A DNA stretch of 64,000 nt from Macellibacteroides fermentans (GTDB taxonomy: Bacteria > Bacteroidota > Bacteroidia > Bacteroidales > Tannerellaceae), in NCBI RefSeq assembly GCF_013409575.1, contig NZ_JACCCY010000002.1:496001-560000 (forward strand), given 5' to 3'. The notes beneath the pieces were generated by a model, which did no database searches, was not told the origin of the DNA, and worked only from the letters and a program-made list of their open reading frames with translations. The stretch's first letter is position 1. Each line of letters begins with the position of its first letter. Of the stretch, positions 1 to 8,322 are shown one piece after another. The position numbers and the translations under genes are program-made.

Positions 1-604
1 GGCGGCTGTTATTACAGGTATGTTGGGTGGCAGTGTGGCATTTCTGACTAACTATGTGTTGTTATGCAACATTGGAGTGGCGATTATGGCTCCGGTTTTG
101 TTTTCTTTTATGGGGAGCCAGAGTGAGATGCCATTCTTCGAATCTTTTCTTTTTATCTGCCGCCAGGTTGGTCCGTTGCTGATTCTTCCTTTAGTATTTG
201 CCTGGTCTTTACGAGCATTTCTTCCTAAACTACATGCCAGGATACTTAGTGTTCATAAATTGTCTTTTTATTTGTGGGCTGTGGCGCTTACTATCGTTAC
301 GGGTAGTACTGTAAGGTTTCTGGTGGAACAGCAAGATCCCGACTATACCGTTGAGATTGGATTGGCTGTGGTTTCGCTCGTAATCTGTGTAGGTCAATTT
401 CTATTGGGCAGGCGTTTGGGTAAAAGGTATGGAGATCCGGTGTCGTCCGGACAAGGTCTGGGACAGAAGAATACAATCCTTGCTATCTGGATGGCTCAGG
501 TGTATTTAAATCCGATTGCGTCCATAGCTCCAGCGGCTTATGTGTTGTGGCAGAATTCCATAAATTCGTATCAGCTCTGGTTGAAGGGACGAAAAAATGA
601 ATAA
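1..604 (+). CDS. Bile acid:sodium symporter (BASS) family transporter, 3' part
   Basis: The reading frame is open from base 2, so this is the C-terminal ~200 residues of a gene that begins before the window; the ATG at 20 is probably internal. The fragment is strongly hydrophobic with about five membrane segments. Near the C-terminus the GLGQKNTILAIWMAQ stretch and following Pro/Ala-rich helix resemble the last helices of BASS-type transporters (bile acid/Na+ symporter superfamily, which includes pantoate, sulfur-compound and arsenite carriers). It should sit in the inner membrane; the substrate cannot be told from this part. It ends at TAA 602-604 and has no close partner downstream. Confidence 0.7.
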   Translation, partial: AAVITGMLGGSVAFLTNYVLLCNIGVAIMAPVLFSFMGSQSEMPFFESFLFICRQVGPLLILPLVFAWSLRAFLPKLHARILSVHKLSFYLWAVALTIVTGSTVRFLVEQQDPDYTVEIGLAVVSLVICVGQFLLGRRLGKRYGDPVSSGQGLGQKNTILAIWMAQVYLNPIASIAPAAYVLWQNSINSYQLWLKGRKNE

Positions 605-660
605 GCTGTATAACACACTCTTTTTTTACGTGATAAGTACGGATAGTTCGTGTTGTAAAC

Positions 661-668
661 TATCTTTG
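661..668 (+). promoter_or_regulatory. -7 promoter box (TATCTTTG)
   Basis: Perfect match to the Bacteroidales primary sigma -7 box TAnnTTTG, 33 nt before the ATG at 702. No good TTTG -33 element is seen at the usual spacing, so only the -7 half is supported. Confidence 0.45.
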
Positions 669-701
669 AAGAAAAATACGAAAAATTAATACATTAAGGA
701 T

Positions 702-1139
702 ATGAGACTAAGTAAGGAATGGTTTACTGCACTTTCGGAAGACGAAAAAGGGCAGCTTGTCACGGTTTGTGGTAGAGAAGAGCTGACCGAATTTGTAAAG
801 TCGGGTAAGTTTAAGGAGAGAGTGGAAATTTCGTGGAAGTTTGAAGGCGACGAGAAAGGGATGCCTTCGGACGAATTGGCCGAGAAAATGGAAAGTGTAC
901 AAGAGGCTATGGCGAAAGCGATGGAAAAGGATAAGCTGGCAATTCTTACGGGTGTATATACGGGTGGAGGAGAGAAGACCTGGATATTCTATACCCGTAC
1001 GGTGCGTGTATTTGGTGAACGTCTCAATGAAGCATTGGAATCTTTTGAATTATTACCGATCGAAATATATACGGAAGTGGATCCGGAATGGGATGAGTAT
1101 CTTGATATGTATGAAATGAAACAGTGGGCGGTAGACTAA
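702..1139 (+). CDS. DUF695-like small protein
   Basis: 145-residue acidic, soluble protein with no signal peptide or membrane segment. The N-terminal part is charged and helical (EMESVQEAMAKAMEKDK region); the second half has a GVYTGGGEKTWIFYTRTVRVF stretch, then LLPIEIYTEVDPEWDEY, a layout resembling DUF695 proteins (family recall, not searched). Function is unknown. It is a single-gene unit: a -7 promoter box lies upstream (661-668) and a strong hairpin terminator follows at 1163-1196. Several overlapping frames in this interval are shadows. Confidence 0.7.
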   Translation: MRLSKEWFTALSEDEKGQLVTVCGREELTEFVKSGKFKERVEISWKFEGDEKGMPSDELAEKMESVQEAMAKAMEKDKLAILTGVYTGGGEKTWIFYTRTVRVFGERLNEALESFELLPIEIYTEVDPEWDEYLDMYEMKQWAVD

Positions 1140-1162
1140 GTATTATCTGCCTTTTATTATTT

Positions 1163-1208
1163 ATCCCGGAAAATTCGACCCGAATTTCTCCGGGATTGTT
1201 TATTTTTG
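1163..1208 (+). terminator. Rho-independent terminator after DUF695-like gene
   Basis: Left arm 1163-1177 and right arm 1181-1196 pair over 15 bp with one bulged C at 1188 and a 3-nt loop; a T-rich tail follows (1197-1208). The tail also contains TATTTTTG (1201-1208), a possible -7 promoter box for the fucosidase at 1240. Confidence 0.75.
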
Positions 1209-1239
1209 TTCTTTTAGTATCCATATTATATTTTTAATC

Positions 1240-2604
1240 ATGAAGAAAATTATTGTGACTAGCTTGACGCTTTTGGCATTGAGTGCCTCTCTATTTGCGC
1301 AGTCGCCCGTTGTTCCTCAACCTCCGGTTCAACCCTATACACCATCCGATGCGAATATGCAATCCCGCGAATGGTTCAAAAATGCTAAATTCGGTATGTT
1401 TGTTCACTGGGGACTTTTCAGTCTGCTGGGGGATGGCGAATGGGTGATGAATAATAAAAACATAAAGATCAAGGATTATTCGTTGCTTACCAAAAGTTTT
1501 AATCCGGTAGATTTTGATGCGGCCAGGTGGGTGGCGGATGCCAAACGGGCCGGGATGAAGTATATTACGTTTGTTACCCGTCATCACGATGGTTTCAGCC
1601 TTTGGGATACCCGGTATTCCGATTTTAATATAATGAATACCCATTTTAAAAGGGATGTTCTGAAAGAGTTGGCCGAGGAGTGCCGTAAACAGGATATGAA
1701 ACTTTTCCTCTATTATTCTATTCTGGATTGGCGCCGCGACGATTATTCGTGGTGGACAGGCCGGACAGGTCAGGGTACGGGGCGTACAGTGAAAGGTAAT
1801 TGGGAAGATTACATCCAGTTTATGAAAAACCAGTTGAGCGAGCTGCTTACCAATTATGGTCCGATTGGAGGAATATGGTTTGATGGTTATTGGGATCAGA
1901 TGCCGGTAGAAAGTGAGACTCGTAAGGATTCGGATGTCTTTGTAAATTGGCACATGCGTGAGATTTACGATCACATTCATGCTTTGCAGCCGGGTTGTCT
2001 GATTGGGAACAACCATCATATGTCACCTCTTGCCGGCGAGGATTTCCAAATGTTCGAACAAGATGTGCCGGGCGAAAATACGAAGGGATTGAGTTTTCAG
2101 ACCATTTCTCATCTGCCACTTGAAACTTGTGCTACCATAAACAATACCTGGGGGTATTCGATAACCGACAGCTCTTTCAAATCGAAAGCAGAAGTAGTTG
2201 GCTTGCTTGTAAAATCGGCAGGAAACGGAGGGAATCTGCTCCTGAATATCGGTCCGTTGCCTAACGGCGAAATGCAGCCCGAATTTGTCCATGTTTTCAA
2301 TGAAATAGGTGACTGGATGAAAATATACGGAGAAAGTATTTACAATACCGAAGGTGGATATATTCGTCCACAGCCTTGGGGATGCCTCACCACAAAACCT
2401 GGTAAGGTATATGTGCATATATTGCAAGGTACACAACCCGAAATTGTGCTTACCGATTTTCCTTACAAGAAAATAACAAAGGCAACTTTATTAAAGGATG
2501 GTTCGCCCGTGAAGTTTAGCTTCAAAAAGAAGGTGCTTACTTTGCCGGCAATTGCTCCCACAGCAGAAGTTCCTGACCAGGTGATTGTACTGGAAGTAAA
2601 ATAA
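1240..2604 (+). CDS. Alpha-L-fucosidase, GH29
   Basis: 454 residues with a Sec signal peptide (first ~20 residues ending LFAQ), so exported to the periplasm or beyond. GH29 hallmarks: WFKNAKFGMFVHWGLFS near residues 45-61, the VTRHHDGFSLWDT strand around 112-123, and GGIWFDGYWD where Asp215 is the expected retaining nucleophile. A C-terminal beta domain follows from about residue 370. The enzyme hydrolyses terminal alpha-L-fucose from host or dietary glycans. The acid/base residue cannot be assigned by eye. It is not in a polysaccharide-utilization cluster here; a bidirectional terminator follows at 2683-2716. Confidence 0.93.
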   Translation: MKKIIVTSLTLLALSASLFAQSPVVPQPPVQPYTPSDANMQSREWFKNAKFGMFVHWGLFSLLGDGEWVMNNKNIKIKDYSLLTKSFNPVDFDAARWVADAKRAGMKYITFVTRHHDGFSLWDTRYSDFNIMNTHFKRDVLKELAEECRKQDMKLFLYYSILDWRRDDYSWWTGRTGQGTGRTVKGNWEDYIQFMKNQLSELLTNYGPIGGIWFDGYWDQMPVESETRKDSDVFVNWHMREIYDHIHALQPGCLIGNNHHMSPLAGEDFQMFEQDVPGENTKGLSFQTISHLPLETCATINNTWGYSITDSSFKSKAEVVGLLVKSAGNGGNLLLNIGPLPNGEMQPEFVHVFNEIGDWMKIYGESIYNTEGGYIRPQPWGCLTTKPGKVYVHILQGTQPEIVLTDFPYKKITKATLLKDGSPVKFSFKKKVLTLPAIAPTAEVPDQVIVLEVK

Positions 2605-2682
2605 AATGAAGTAATCTCTGAAGAAATGAGAGCTCTTTGGAAATGGCTTCTTAAATCAGATTGATACTAAAGTACGTAATAA

Positions 2683-2716
2683 AAAAGGAGTTCGGTGCAA
2701 ATACCGGACTCCTTTT
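2683..2716. terminator. Bidirectional Rho-independent terminator
   Basis: 14-bp stem (2683-2696 with 2703-2716, one G-U pair) and a 6-nt loop, with A-run on the left (2681-2686) and T-run on the right (2713-2716). It can end the fucosidase transcript on plus and, 320 nt away, the thr operon transcript on minus. Confidence 0.7.
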
Positions 2717-2756
2717 CCTATTTTCGATATATTCTTTTATACCGTAATTTACAGAT

Positions 2757-2985
2757 CTCTCTACTGCATGTTCCACATACTGCTGCATGTTGTGCAATCT
2801 ACTCGTTTACAAACTGCTGCATACTTTTGAAACTACTTTATGCTTTAGAAGTTACGGTATATTCTACAAAATTCTGTATTCTCTGGAAGCTACAGTATGT
2901 TCTACAAACTACAGCAGCTTCTACAAGCTGCAAGCTCTACAAACAAACTGTTGCTGGTTCTAGAAACAACTTTATGTTCTACTAA
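2757..2985. repeat. Degenerate ~19-22 bp tandem repeat
   Basis: The stretch between the fucosidase and thrC consists of diverged copies of a unit resembling TACAGTATGTTCTACAAACT: clear examples start near 2852, 2891, 2910 and 2931, with weaker CTGCTGCATG/GTTTACAAA copies from 2762 to 2830. Spacing varies between about 18 and 22 bp. An open frame of 96 codons over it (2695-2985) is low-complexity and Cys/Leu/Tyr rich and is not considered a gene. Confidence 0.55.
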
Positions 2986-3040
2986 ACGAATACTCATAAA
3001 TCCATCGTTATATTACGTTTAGGAACCCCAGCGAGGCGGT

Positions 3041-4342
3041 TCAGCAATTCATCAAAAAGCTTTTGAATCCTTCAAAATCCTTCTGCAATCCGATGCTTTG
3101 TTTGGTTCCCTTCATAAACTCCTGCAACTTGCCGGGAATTTCGACAGGTTCTTCAATGATGGCTTCTACAGTATCTTTGAATTTGGCCGGATGTGCTGTT
3201 TCCAGGAAAACACCGGTTTCCCCCTCTTTTAGTTGCTCCTTCAGGGCGCGGTATCCACAAGCTCCGTGAGGATCCAGCAAATAACCGGTTTCTGTAAAGG
3301 TTGACTTTACTGTCTCGGCTATTTCTTCATCTGTATACATGCATCCGCTGATTTTTTCACAGACGGCTTCGTGTGAATTTCCGTACAGATCCAGTATGCG
3401 GGCAAAATTACTGGGGTCGCCTACATCCATGGCATTGGCTATGGTAGTCACCGAGGGACGAGGGGTATAGATACCTGTTTGCAGATACTGCAGAAATACA
3501 TCGTTCCGATTGTTGGCTGCAATAAAACGTTTAACAGGTAATCCCATCCGCATTCCAAATAGTCCGGCTGTTATATTTCCAAAGTTACCACTCGGAACAC
3601 AGAATACAAGGTTATCTGCCTTACCCATCTTAGCCAGTTGTGCATAGGCATAAAAGTAGTAGAATGCCTGTGGCAGGAAACGTGCCACATTAATGGAGTT
3701 AGCCGATGTCAGTTGCATGTGAGCATTCAGCTCCTTGTCCATGAAAGCCGACTTTACGAGTGCCTGGCAGTCGTCGAATGTTCCTTCAATTTCCAGGGCT
3801 GTAATATTCTGACCCAAAGTGGTGAACTGGCATTCCTGAATGGGGCTGACTTTCCCTTTGGGGTATAATACATACACATGGATACCCGGTACACCCAAAA
3901 AGCCATTGGCAACGGCACTTCCGGTATCTCCCGAGGTGGCAACCAATACGTTGACCTCTTTCTTGCCTTGTTTACGTATAAAATGACCTAACAGACGGGC
4001 CATAAATCTGCCACCTACGTCTTTAAATGCAAGCGTGGGGCCGTGATATAACTCCAGACTATAAATAGAATTGTTTACATGCACCACCGGAGCATCGAAG
4101 GGTAGGGTGTCGTAAACAATTTGTTTCAGGGTATCGGCATCTACATCTTCGCCAAAAAAGGCATCGGCAACTACGTATGAAATTTCCTGAAAAGACATAT
4201 CCTTCATTTTTTCGAAGAAAGATGATGGTAATGCCTTTATCTTTTCTGGCATATACAGACCCTTGTCGCCTGCCAGTCCTTTAACTACCGCCTCTTCCAA
4301 GGTGGCAAGAGGAGCCAGTCTGTTTGTACTATAATATTTCAT
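3041..4342 (-). CDS. thrC: Threonine synthase
   Basis: PLP enzyme converting O-phospho-L-homoserine to threonine, last step of threonine synthesis. The start MKYYSTNRLAPLATLEEAV at 4342 is chosen over an upstream ATG at 4378 that lies inside the preceding gene; this gives 433 residues, normal for the family. LYHGPTLAFKDVGGRFMARL holds the Schiff-base lysine (Lys107), and the glycine-rich ATSGDTGSAVA phosphate-binding loop follows. It is the third gene of the thrA - PGM-like - thrC operon, beginning 4 nt after the previous stop codon, consistent with translational coupling. Confidence 0.95.
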   Translation of the reverse strand: MKYYSTNRLAPLATLEEAVVKGLAGDKGLYMPEKIKALPSSFFEKMKDMSFQEISYVVADAFFGEDVDADTLKQIVYDTLPFDAPVVHVNNSIYSLELYHGPTLAFKDVGGRFMARLLGHFIRKQGKKEVNVLVATSGDTGSAVANGFLGVPGIHVYVLYPKGKVSPIQECQFTTLGQNITALEIEGTFDDCQALVKSAFMDKELNAHMQLTSANSINVARFLPQAFYYFYAYAQLAKMGKADNLVFCVPSGNFGNITAGLFGMRMGLPVKRFIAANNRNDVFLQYLQTGIYTPRPSVTTIANAMDVGDPSNFARILDLYGNSHEAVCEKISGCMYTDEEIAETVKSTFTETGYLLDPHGACGYRALKEQLKEGETGVFLETAHPAKFKDTVEAIIEEPVEIPGKLQEFMKGTKQSIGLQKDFEGFKSFLMNC

Positions 4343-4346
4343 CTTG

Positions 4347-5555
4347 TTAGTCTTTAAGAAATTCACGCATAAACTCATCCTCTTTCAACTCTCCGTAATA
4401 TCCTTCTTTAGCCGCATATTCATCGTAGCGTTGTACTGCATCGGGTGTTTGTCCGGGCTTGTAGATTATAAATGGAATAGGCTCGTTAGTATGCGTCCGA
4501 ATTGAACATGGAGTGGGGTGATCGGGTAAAACAGCTATTGCCACCGGTTCATCCCATGTCTGCAGTGTTTCAAAGATGGGTTTGATAGCCCGCTTGTCAA
4601 GATACTCGATAGTCTTTATTTTTAGATCTACATCCCCTTCGTGACCAGCTTCGTCGCTTGCCTCCACATGCAGGTAGACAAAGTCGTTTGTCTTCAGCGC
4701 CTGCAAGGCAGCTTCTGCTTTTCCCTCGTAGTTGGTGTCGTATAGCCCTGTGGCTCCCTCGACAGTTAGAACCTCCAATCCGGCATATACGCCGATACCT
4801 CTGATGAGGTCGACTGCCGAGATAACAGCCCCTTTTTCAAAACCATACATCTGCTGCATGGTTTCCATGGCAGGACGGTATCCCGGAGACCAGGGCCAGA
4901 TACTGTTGGCGGGATCTTTACCCAGAGCAATTCGTCGTTGGTTTACCGGATGATCTTTGAGTATGTCCTGAGATTTAAGTATCAGGTTGTTTAATAATTC
5001 GGCTGTATCATTTGCTTCGGGAGCTTCCGGTTTAATAAGCAATGGACGAAACGGACGTAAAGGGACATCGTGGGGAGGAGTACAATCCAAACGTTTGTCG
5101 CCACCCTTAATCACCAATAGATTGCGGTAGGATACACCGGTATAAAATACCACCTGTTCGCTTCCCAGTTCCTGATTCAGAAATTTAATCAGCTCGTCCG
5201 ACTCTTCCGTAGATATGTGGCCAGCCGAATGATTCTTAAGAATCTCTCCTTCAACGCAAATTAGATTGCAACGCATGGCAAGATCGCCCGGTTGCAACTC
5301 TACACCTATGCTGGCAGCTTCAAGAACCCCTCTGCCTTCGTAAACCTTTGGCATATTATATCCTAAAACCGCCATATTGGCTACTTCACTTCCCGGATGA
5401 AAGCCATCTGGTACGGTTTTTAGTCTTCCATTTCTTCCTAATGCGGCCAATTTATCCATGTAAGGTGTATCAGCAGCTTGTAAGGGAGTAAGACCTCCCA
5501 GGGCTTCAATTGGCTCATCGGCCATTCCATCGCCTAAAATAACTATGTGTTTCAT
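4347..5555 (-). CDS. Archaeal-type iPGM-like protein, probable homoserine kinase
   Basis: 402 residues of the alkaline-phosphatase superfamily, archaeal cofactor-independent phosphoglycerate mutase branch. Metal-site motifs are visible: ILGDGMAD (Asp9), GSEVANMAVLGYN with the expected phospho-acceptor Ser56, and C-terminal YLHVEASDEAGHEGD and LPDHPTPCSIRTHTNEP. By name it would interconvert 2- and 3-phosphoglycerate, but it lies between thrA and thrC with gaps of 24 and 4 nt and no GHMP-type thrB is present in this operon. Comparative genomics of Bacteroidetes has proposed this class as the missing homoserine kinase; that role is inferred from context here. Confidence 0.85.
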   Translation of the reverse strand: MKHIVILGDGMADEPIEALGGLTPLQAADTPYMDKLAALGRNGRLKTVPDGFHPGSEVANMAVLGYNMPKVYEGRGVLEAASIGVELQPGDLAMRCNLICVEGEILKNHSAGHISTEESDELIKFLNQELGSEQVVFYTGVSYRNLLVIKGGDKRLDCTPPHDVPLRPFRPLLIKPEAPEANDTAELLNNLILKSQDILKDHPVNQRRIALGKDPANSIWPWSPGYRPAMETMQQMYGFEKGAVISAVDLIRGIGVYAGLEVLTVEGATGLYDTNYEGKAEAALQALKTNDFVYLHVEASDEAGHEGDVDLKIKTIEYLDKRAIKPIFETLQTWDEPVAIAVLPDHPTPCSIRTHTNEPIPFIIYKPGQTPDAVQRYDEYAAKEGYYGELKEDEFMREFLKD

Positions 5556-5579
5556 AATGTACCCTTTCCTCCTGATTTA

Positions 5580-8021
5580 TTAACGAATGTTGGCTATGGA
5601 AATTATGTCTGCAAACACACCGGCTGCCGTAACATCGGCTCCGGCTCCGTAACCTTTAATAATCATGGGATATTCGTGATATCGCTCCGTGGAAATCATG
5701 ATTATGTTATTGCTTCCTTCCAGTTCGTAGAAGGGATGATGACTGTCTACTTCCTGTAGTCCCACACGGCATTTACCCTTTTCCATGGAAGCTACAAAAC
5801 GGAAACGCTTGTGTTCTTTTTCCAGATATTGTCTTTTTTCTTCAAACTCTGCGTCCAGTTCGGTAATGCTACTCCAAAAATCTTCCAATGAACCGGCAAA
5901 GAACTTCTCAGGAATAAACAGATCCTTTACAACATCGGCTTGTTCTACTTTATAACCTGCTTCGCGTGCCAGGATAACCAATTTACGTATTACATCTTTA
6001 CCGCTTAAGTCAATGCGTGGGTCTGGCTCTGAATATCCTGCCTGCTTTGCCATTCGGATGGCTGTACTCAACGGAACATCTGCACTCAGGGTATTGAATA
6101 TGTAATTGAGCGTTCCTGATAATACGGCCTCCAGTTTTAGAATATGATCGCCGCTGTTGATCAGGTCGTTCATCGTATTGATGATGGGAAGTCCAGCTCC
6201 AACATTGGTTTCAAAGAGAAATTTGACGCCACGGTGACGGGAAATCTCTTTAAGTTTAAAATAATTGTCGTATGATGATGATGCAGCCAGTTTATTGGCA
6301 GCAACCACAGATATATTGTTGTTTAGCAATGTTTCATAAAGCCCTGCAACATCCTGACTAGCAGTGCAATCCACAAAAACTGAATTAAATATATTCATCT
6401 GAAGAATCTCTTCACAAAGTTTTACCGGCGAACTATCCAGACCTTTCACCTTTAAATCGTCTTGCCAATTGGTAAGGTCCAGACCTTCTCTGCAGAACAA
6501 TGCTTTCCGGGTGTTGGCTATCCCAACAACATTCAGTTTAAGTCCGTTTTGTTCCATCAGGTTTACCCGCTGGTTTTTTATTTGTTCAAGCAGACTGCCA
6601 CCCACGATTCCAACTCCGGTTACAAACAGGTTCAGCACTTTGTATTCCGACAGAAAAAAGGAGTCGTGAATAGAGTTTAAGGCTTTCCGAAGGTATTTTG
6701 CTTTGATTACAAATGAGATATTTGTTTCGGATGCTCCTTGTGCACAAGCAATAACACTGATACCGCTGCGCCCTAACGTTCCGAACAATCTGCCGGCAAT
6801 ACCGGGTGTGCGTTTCATGTTTTCGCCTACAATAGCAACGGTTGCCAGATCGGTTTCTGCTTCAATATCATTGATTTCACCCTGCGAACGTTCTAATGCA
6901 AACTCTTCATTCAACACCTTTACTGCCACTTCCGCATCTGCGTTGCGAACAGCAAATGAGGTGTTGTTTTCCGAACTGGCCTGCGATACCATAAAAACAC
7001 TTATGCCGCTTTTGGCAAGCGTTTTGAATATCCTGTAGTTTACTCCAATTACACCAACCATGCCCAATCCTTGTACAGTAATCAGGCAAGTGTCATTAAT
7101 AGAGGAAATTCCCTTAATTGATTTTTGTTTTTCGTTGGCCGGCTTTTCTTTCGAGATATATGTGCCAGGTGCGTCCGGATTAAACGTATTCCGGATTCGG
7201 ATCGGTATATTTTTATGATATACGGGGTAGATTGTTGGAGGATATATAACCTTGGCTCCAAAGTTACACAACTCCATTGCCTCAATAAAGGTTAGCTGAT
7301 CAATAACATATGCCGAGCTGATAACCCTCGGATCGGCAGTCATGAAGCCATCAACGTCCGTCCAGATCTCAAGAATGGAGGCATCCAATGCTGTTGCCAG
7401 AATAGAAGCAGTATAATCCGAACCACCCCTTCCCAGGTTTGTTATCTCTCCATTTTCCTTACTAGTTGATATAAAACCAGGAACTAAGGATACTTTAGGT
7501 AAGGAGGCGAATGTCTCTTTGATAAGAGCGTTCGTAAGGTCGAAGTCAACAATGTGTTTGTTAAACTGCTTGATTGTTTTAATAAACTTTCGTGAATCGA
7601 ATAACACAGCGTCATTTATCACATTTGAAACAATCAAAGACGAAAGCCGTTCTCCGTAACTTACAATTGTATCGGAAGTTTTAGCCGACAAATCATTGAT
7701 TAGGTAAACCCCTCTGAAGATGTTTCCAAGTTCGTCAAGCAAGGACATAGTCTGTTTTTGAACTTCCTTGCGTATAGTTATATCTGGTATTACTCCTTCT
7801 ATCACATCCAGGTGACGGGAGATAATTTCTGAAAATTCTTTTTCGTAAGCAACATCGCCTTTCGATGCCATAGCTGAGGTGGCAAGTAATTTGTCCGTTA
7901 TTCCTCCTAAAGCGGAAACAACTACAATGACAGGCTCTTCAATAGCCTCTACTATCTTCTTCACACTCAAAATGCTATTCACGGAACCTACGGATGTTCC
8001 GCCGAATTTTAATACTTTCAT
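5580..8021 (-). CDS. thrA: Bifunctional aspartate kinase / homoserine dehydrogenase
   Basis: 813 residues, the expected size for the ThrA fusion. The N-terminal aspartokinase begins MKVLKFGGTSVGS; two ACT regulatory domains lie about residues 310-455 (VQGLGMVGVIGV and VAIVGENMKRTPGIAGRLF regions); homoserine dehydrogenase follows from about 465, with the Rossmann signature VTGVGIVGGSLL and the VLSGTLNYIFN and YSEPDPRIDLSG active-site region. It carries out the first and third steps of the aspartate pathway toward threonine. First gene of the operon; a 130-nt leader with a candidate Thr-rich peptide lies upstream. ACT domains suggest feedback control by threonine. Confidence 0.96.
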   Translation of the reverse strand: MKVLKFGGTSVGSVNSILSVKKIVEAIEEPVIVVVSALGGITDKLLATSAMASKGDVAYEKEFSEIISRHLDVIEGVIPDITIRKEVQKQTMSLLDELGNIFRGVYLINDLSAKTSDTIVSYGERLSSLIVSNVINDAVLFDSRKFIKTIKQFNKHIVDFDLTNALIKETFASLPKVSLVPGFISTSKENGEITNLGRGGSDYTASILATALDASILEIWTDVDGFMTADPRVISSAYVIDQLTFIEAMELCNFGAKVIYPPTIYPVYHKNIPIRIRNTFNPDAPGTYISKEKPANEKQKSIKGISSINDTCLITVQGLGMVGVIGVNYRIFKTLAKSGISVFMVSQASSENNTSFAVRNADAEVAVKVLNEEFALERSQGEINDIEAETDLATVAIVGENMKRTPGIAGRLFGTLGRSGISVIACAQGASETNISFVIKAKYLRKALNSIHDSFFLSEYKVLNLFVTGVGIVGGSLLEQIKNQRVNLMEQNGLKLNVVGIANTRKALFCREGLDLTNWQDDLKVKGLDSSPVKLCEEILQMNIFNSVFVDCTASQDVAGLYETLLNNNISVVAANKLAASSSYDNYFKLKEISRHRGVKFLFETNVGAGLPIINTMNDLINSGDHILKLEAVLSGTLNYIFNTLSADVPLSTAIRMAKQAGYSEPDPRIDLSGKDVIRKLVILAREAGYKVEQADVVKDLFIPEKFFAGSLEDFWSSITELDAEFEEKRQYLEKEHKRFRFVASMEKGKCRVGLQEVDSHHPFYELEGSNNIIMISTERYHEYPMIIKGYGAGADVTAAGVFADIISIANIR

Positions 8022-8060
8022 CGGTATGACGTATTTAATTTATATTTCTAGATTGAAAGG

Positions 8061-8103
8061 ACCGGGCATGCCGGTAAAAAGAGATGCAATACTAAGGATT
8101 GCA
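8061..8103 (-). promoter_or_regulatory. Candidate thr attenuator hairpins
   Basis: On the minus strand a short hairpin (arms 8098-8103 and 8085-8090, 7-nt loop) is followed by a CTCTTTTTA tract, then a second 5-bp hairpin at 8061-8075. The left arm with neighbours (8098-8105) is exactly complementary over 8 nt to codons 2-4 of the upstream leader peptide, offering an alternative pairing. The stem is weak, so attenuation is a hypothesis. Confidence 0.4.
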
Positions 8104-8153
8104 ACATCGCAGAACGTGGTTGCTGCGTATGCTTATATGTAGATTCTTCCCCC

Positions 8154-8204
8154 CTAAGGGGTCATTGTCAATGCCCAGGTATGGTATGCAAAAGTTGCAA
8201 TCAT
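8154..8204 (-). CDS. thrL: Candidate threonine leader peptide
   Basis: A 16-codon frame, MIATFAYHTWALTMTP, ends 132 nt upstream of thrA. Four of 16 residues are Thr and one is Ile, the amino acids made from this pathway. Its TAG lies in a CCCCTTAGGGG hairpin. The size equals that of the unmistakable His leader at 61602-61652, which supports a shared style of control. Without a strong terminator the case is weaker than for his. Confidence 0.45.
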   Translation of the reverse strand: MIATFAYHTWALTMTP

Positions 8205-8242
8205 TATTTTCTGTTCGATTGAATTCGTTATTATTTATTCGG

Positions 8243-8271
8243 CAATATTAGTGATAATTTTTCAATTGAAA
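8243..8271 (-). promoter_or_regulatory. Candidate promoter of thr operon
   Basis: On the minus strand TTTC (8268-8271) and TAATATTG (8243-8250) are separated by 17 nt, each one mismatch from the Bacteroidales -33 TTTG and -7 TAnnTTTG boxes; the predicted start is about 30 nt before the leader peptide ATG. The rest of the 8022-8322 gap shows no gene. Confidence 0.35.
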
Positions 8272-8322
8272 GCGTTTTTAGGGAAATAACTTGATGTTTT
8301 GTTTGTAAAGTTGCCTTTTTGC

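Noticed and set aside
1291-2019. 242-codon antisense frame opposite the fucosidase
   Set aside because: Mirror of a clear GH29 gene; composition is what an antisense frame of a coding region gives; no motif.
2695-2985. 96-codon open frame on plus
   Set aside because: Covers the degenerate tandem repeat, low complexity, starts inside a terminator hairpin, no family resemblance.
2757-2985. CRISPR array
   Set aside because: Repeats are too diverged and too closely spaced, with no unique spacers and no cas genes in the window.
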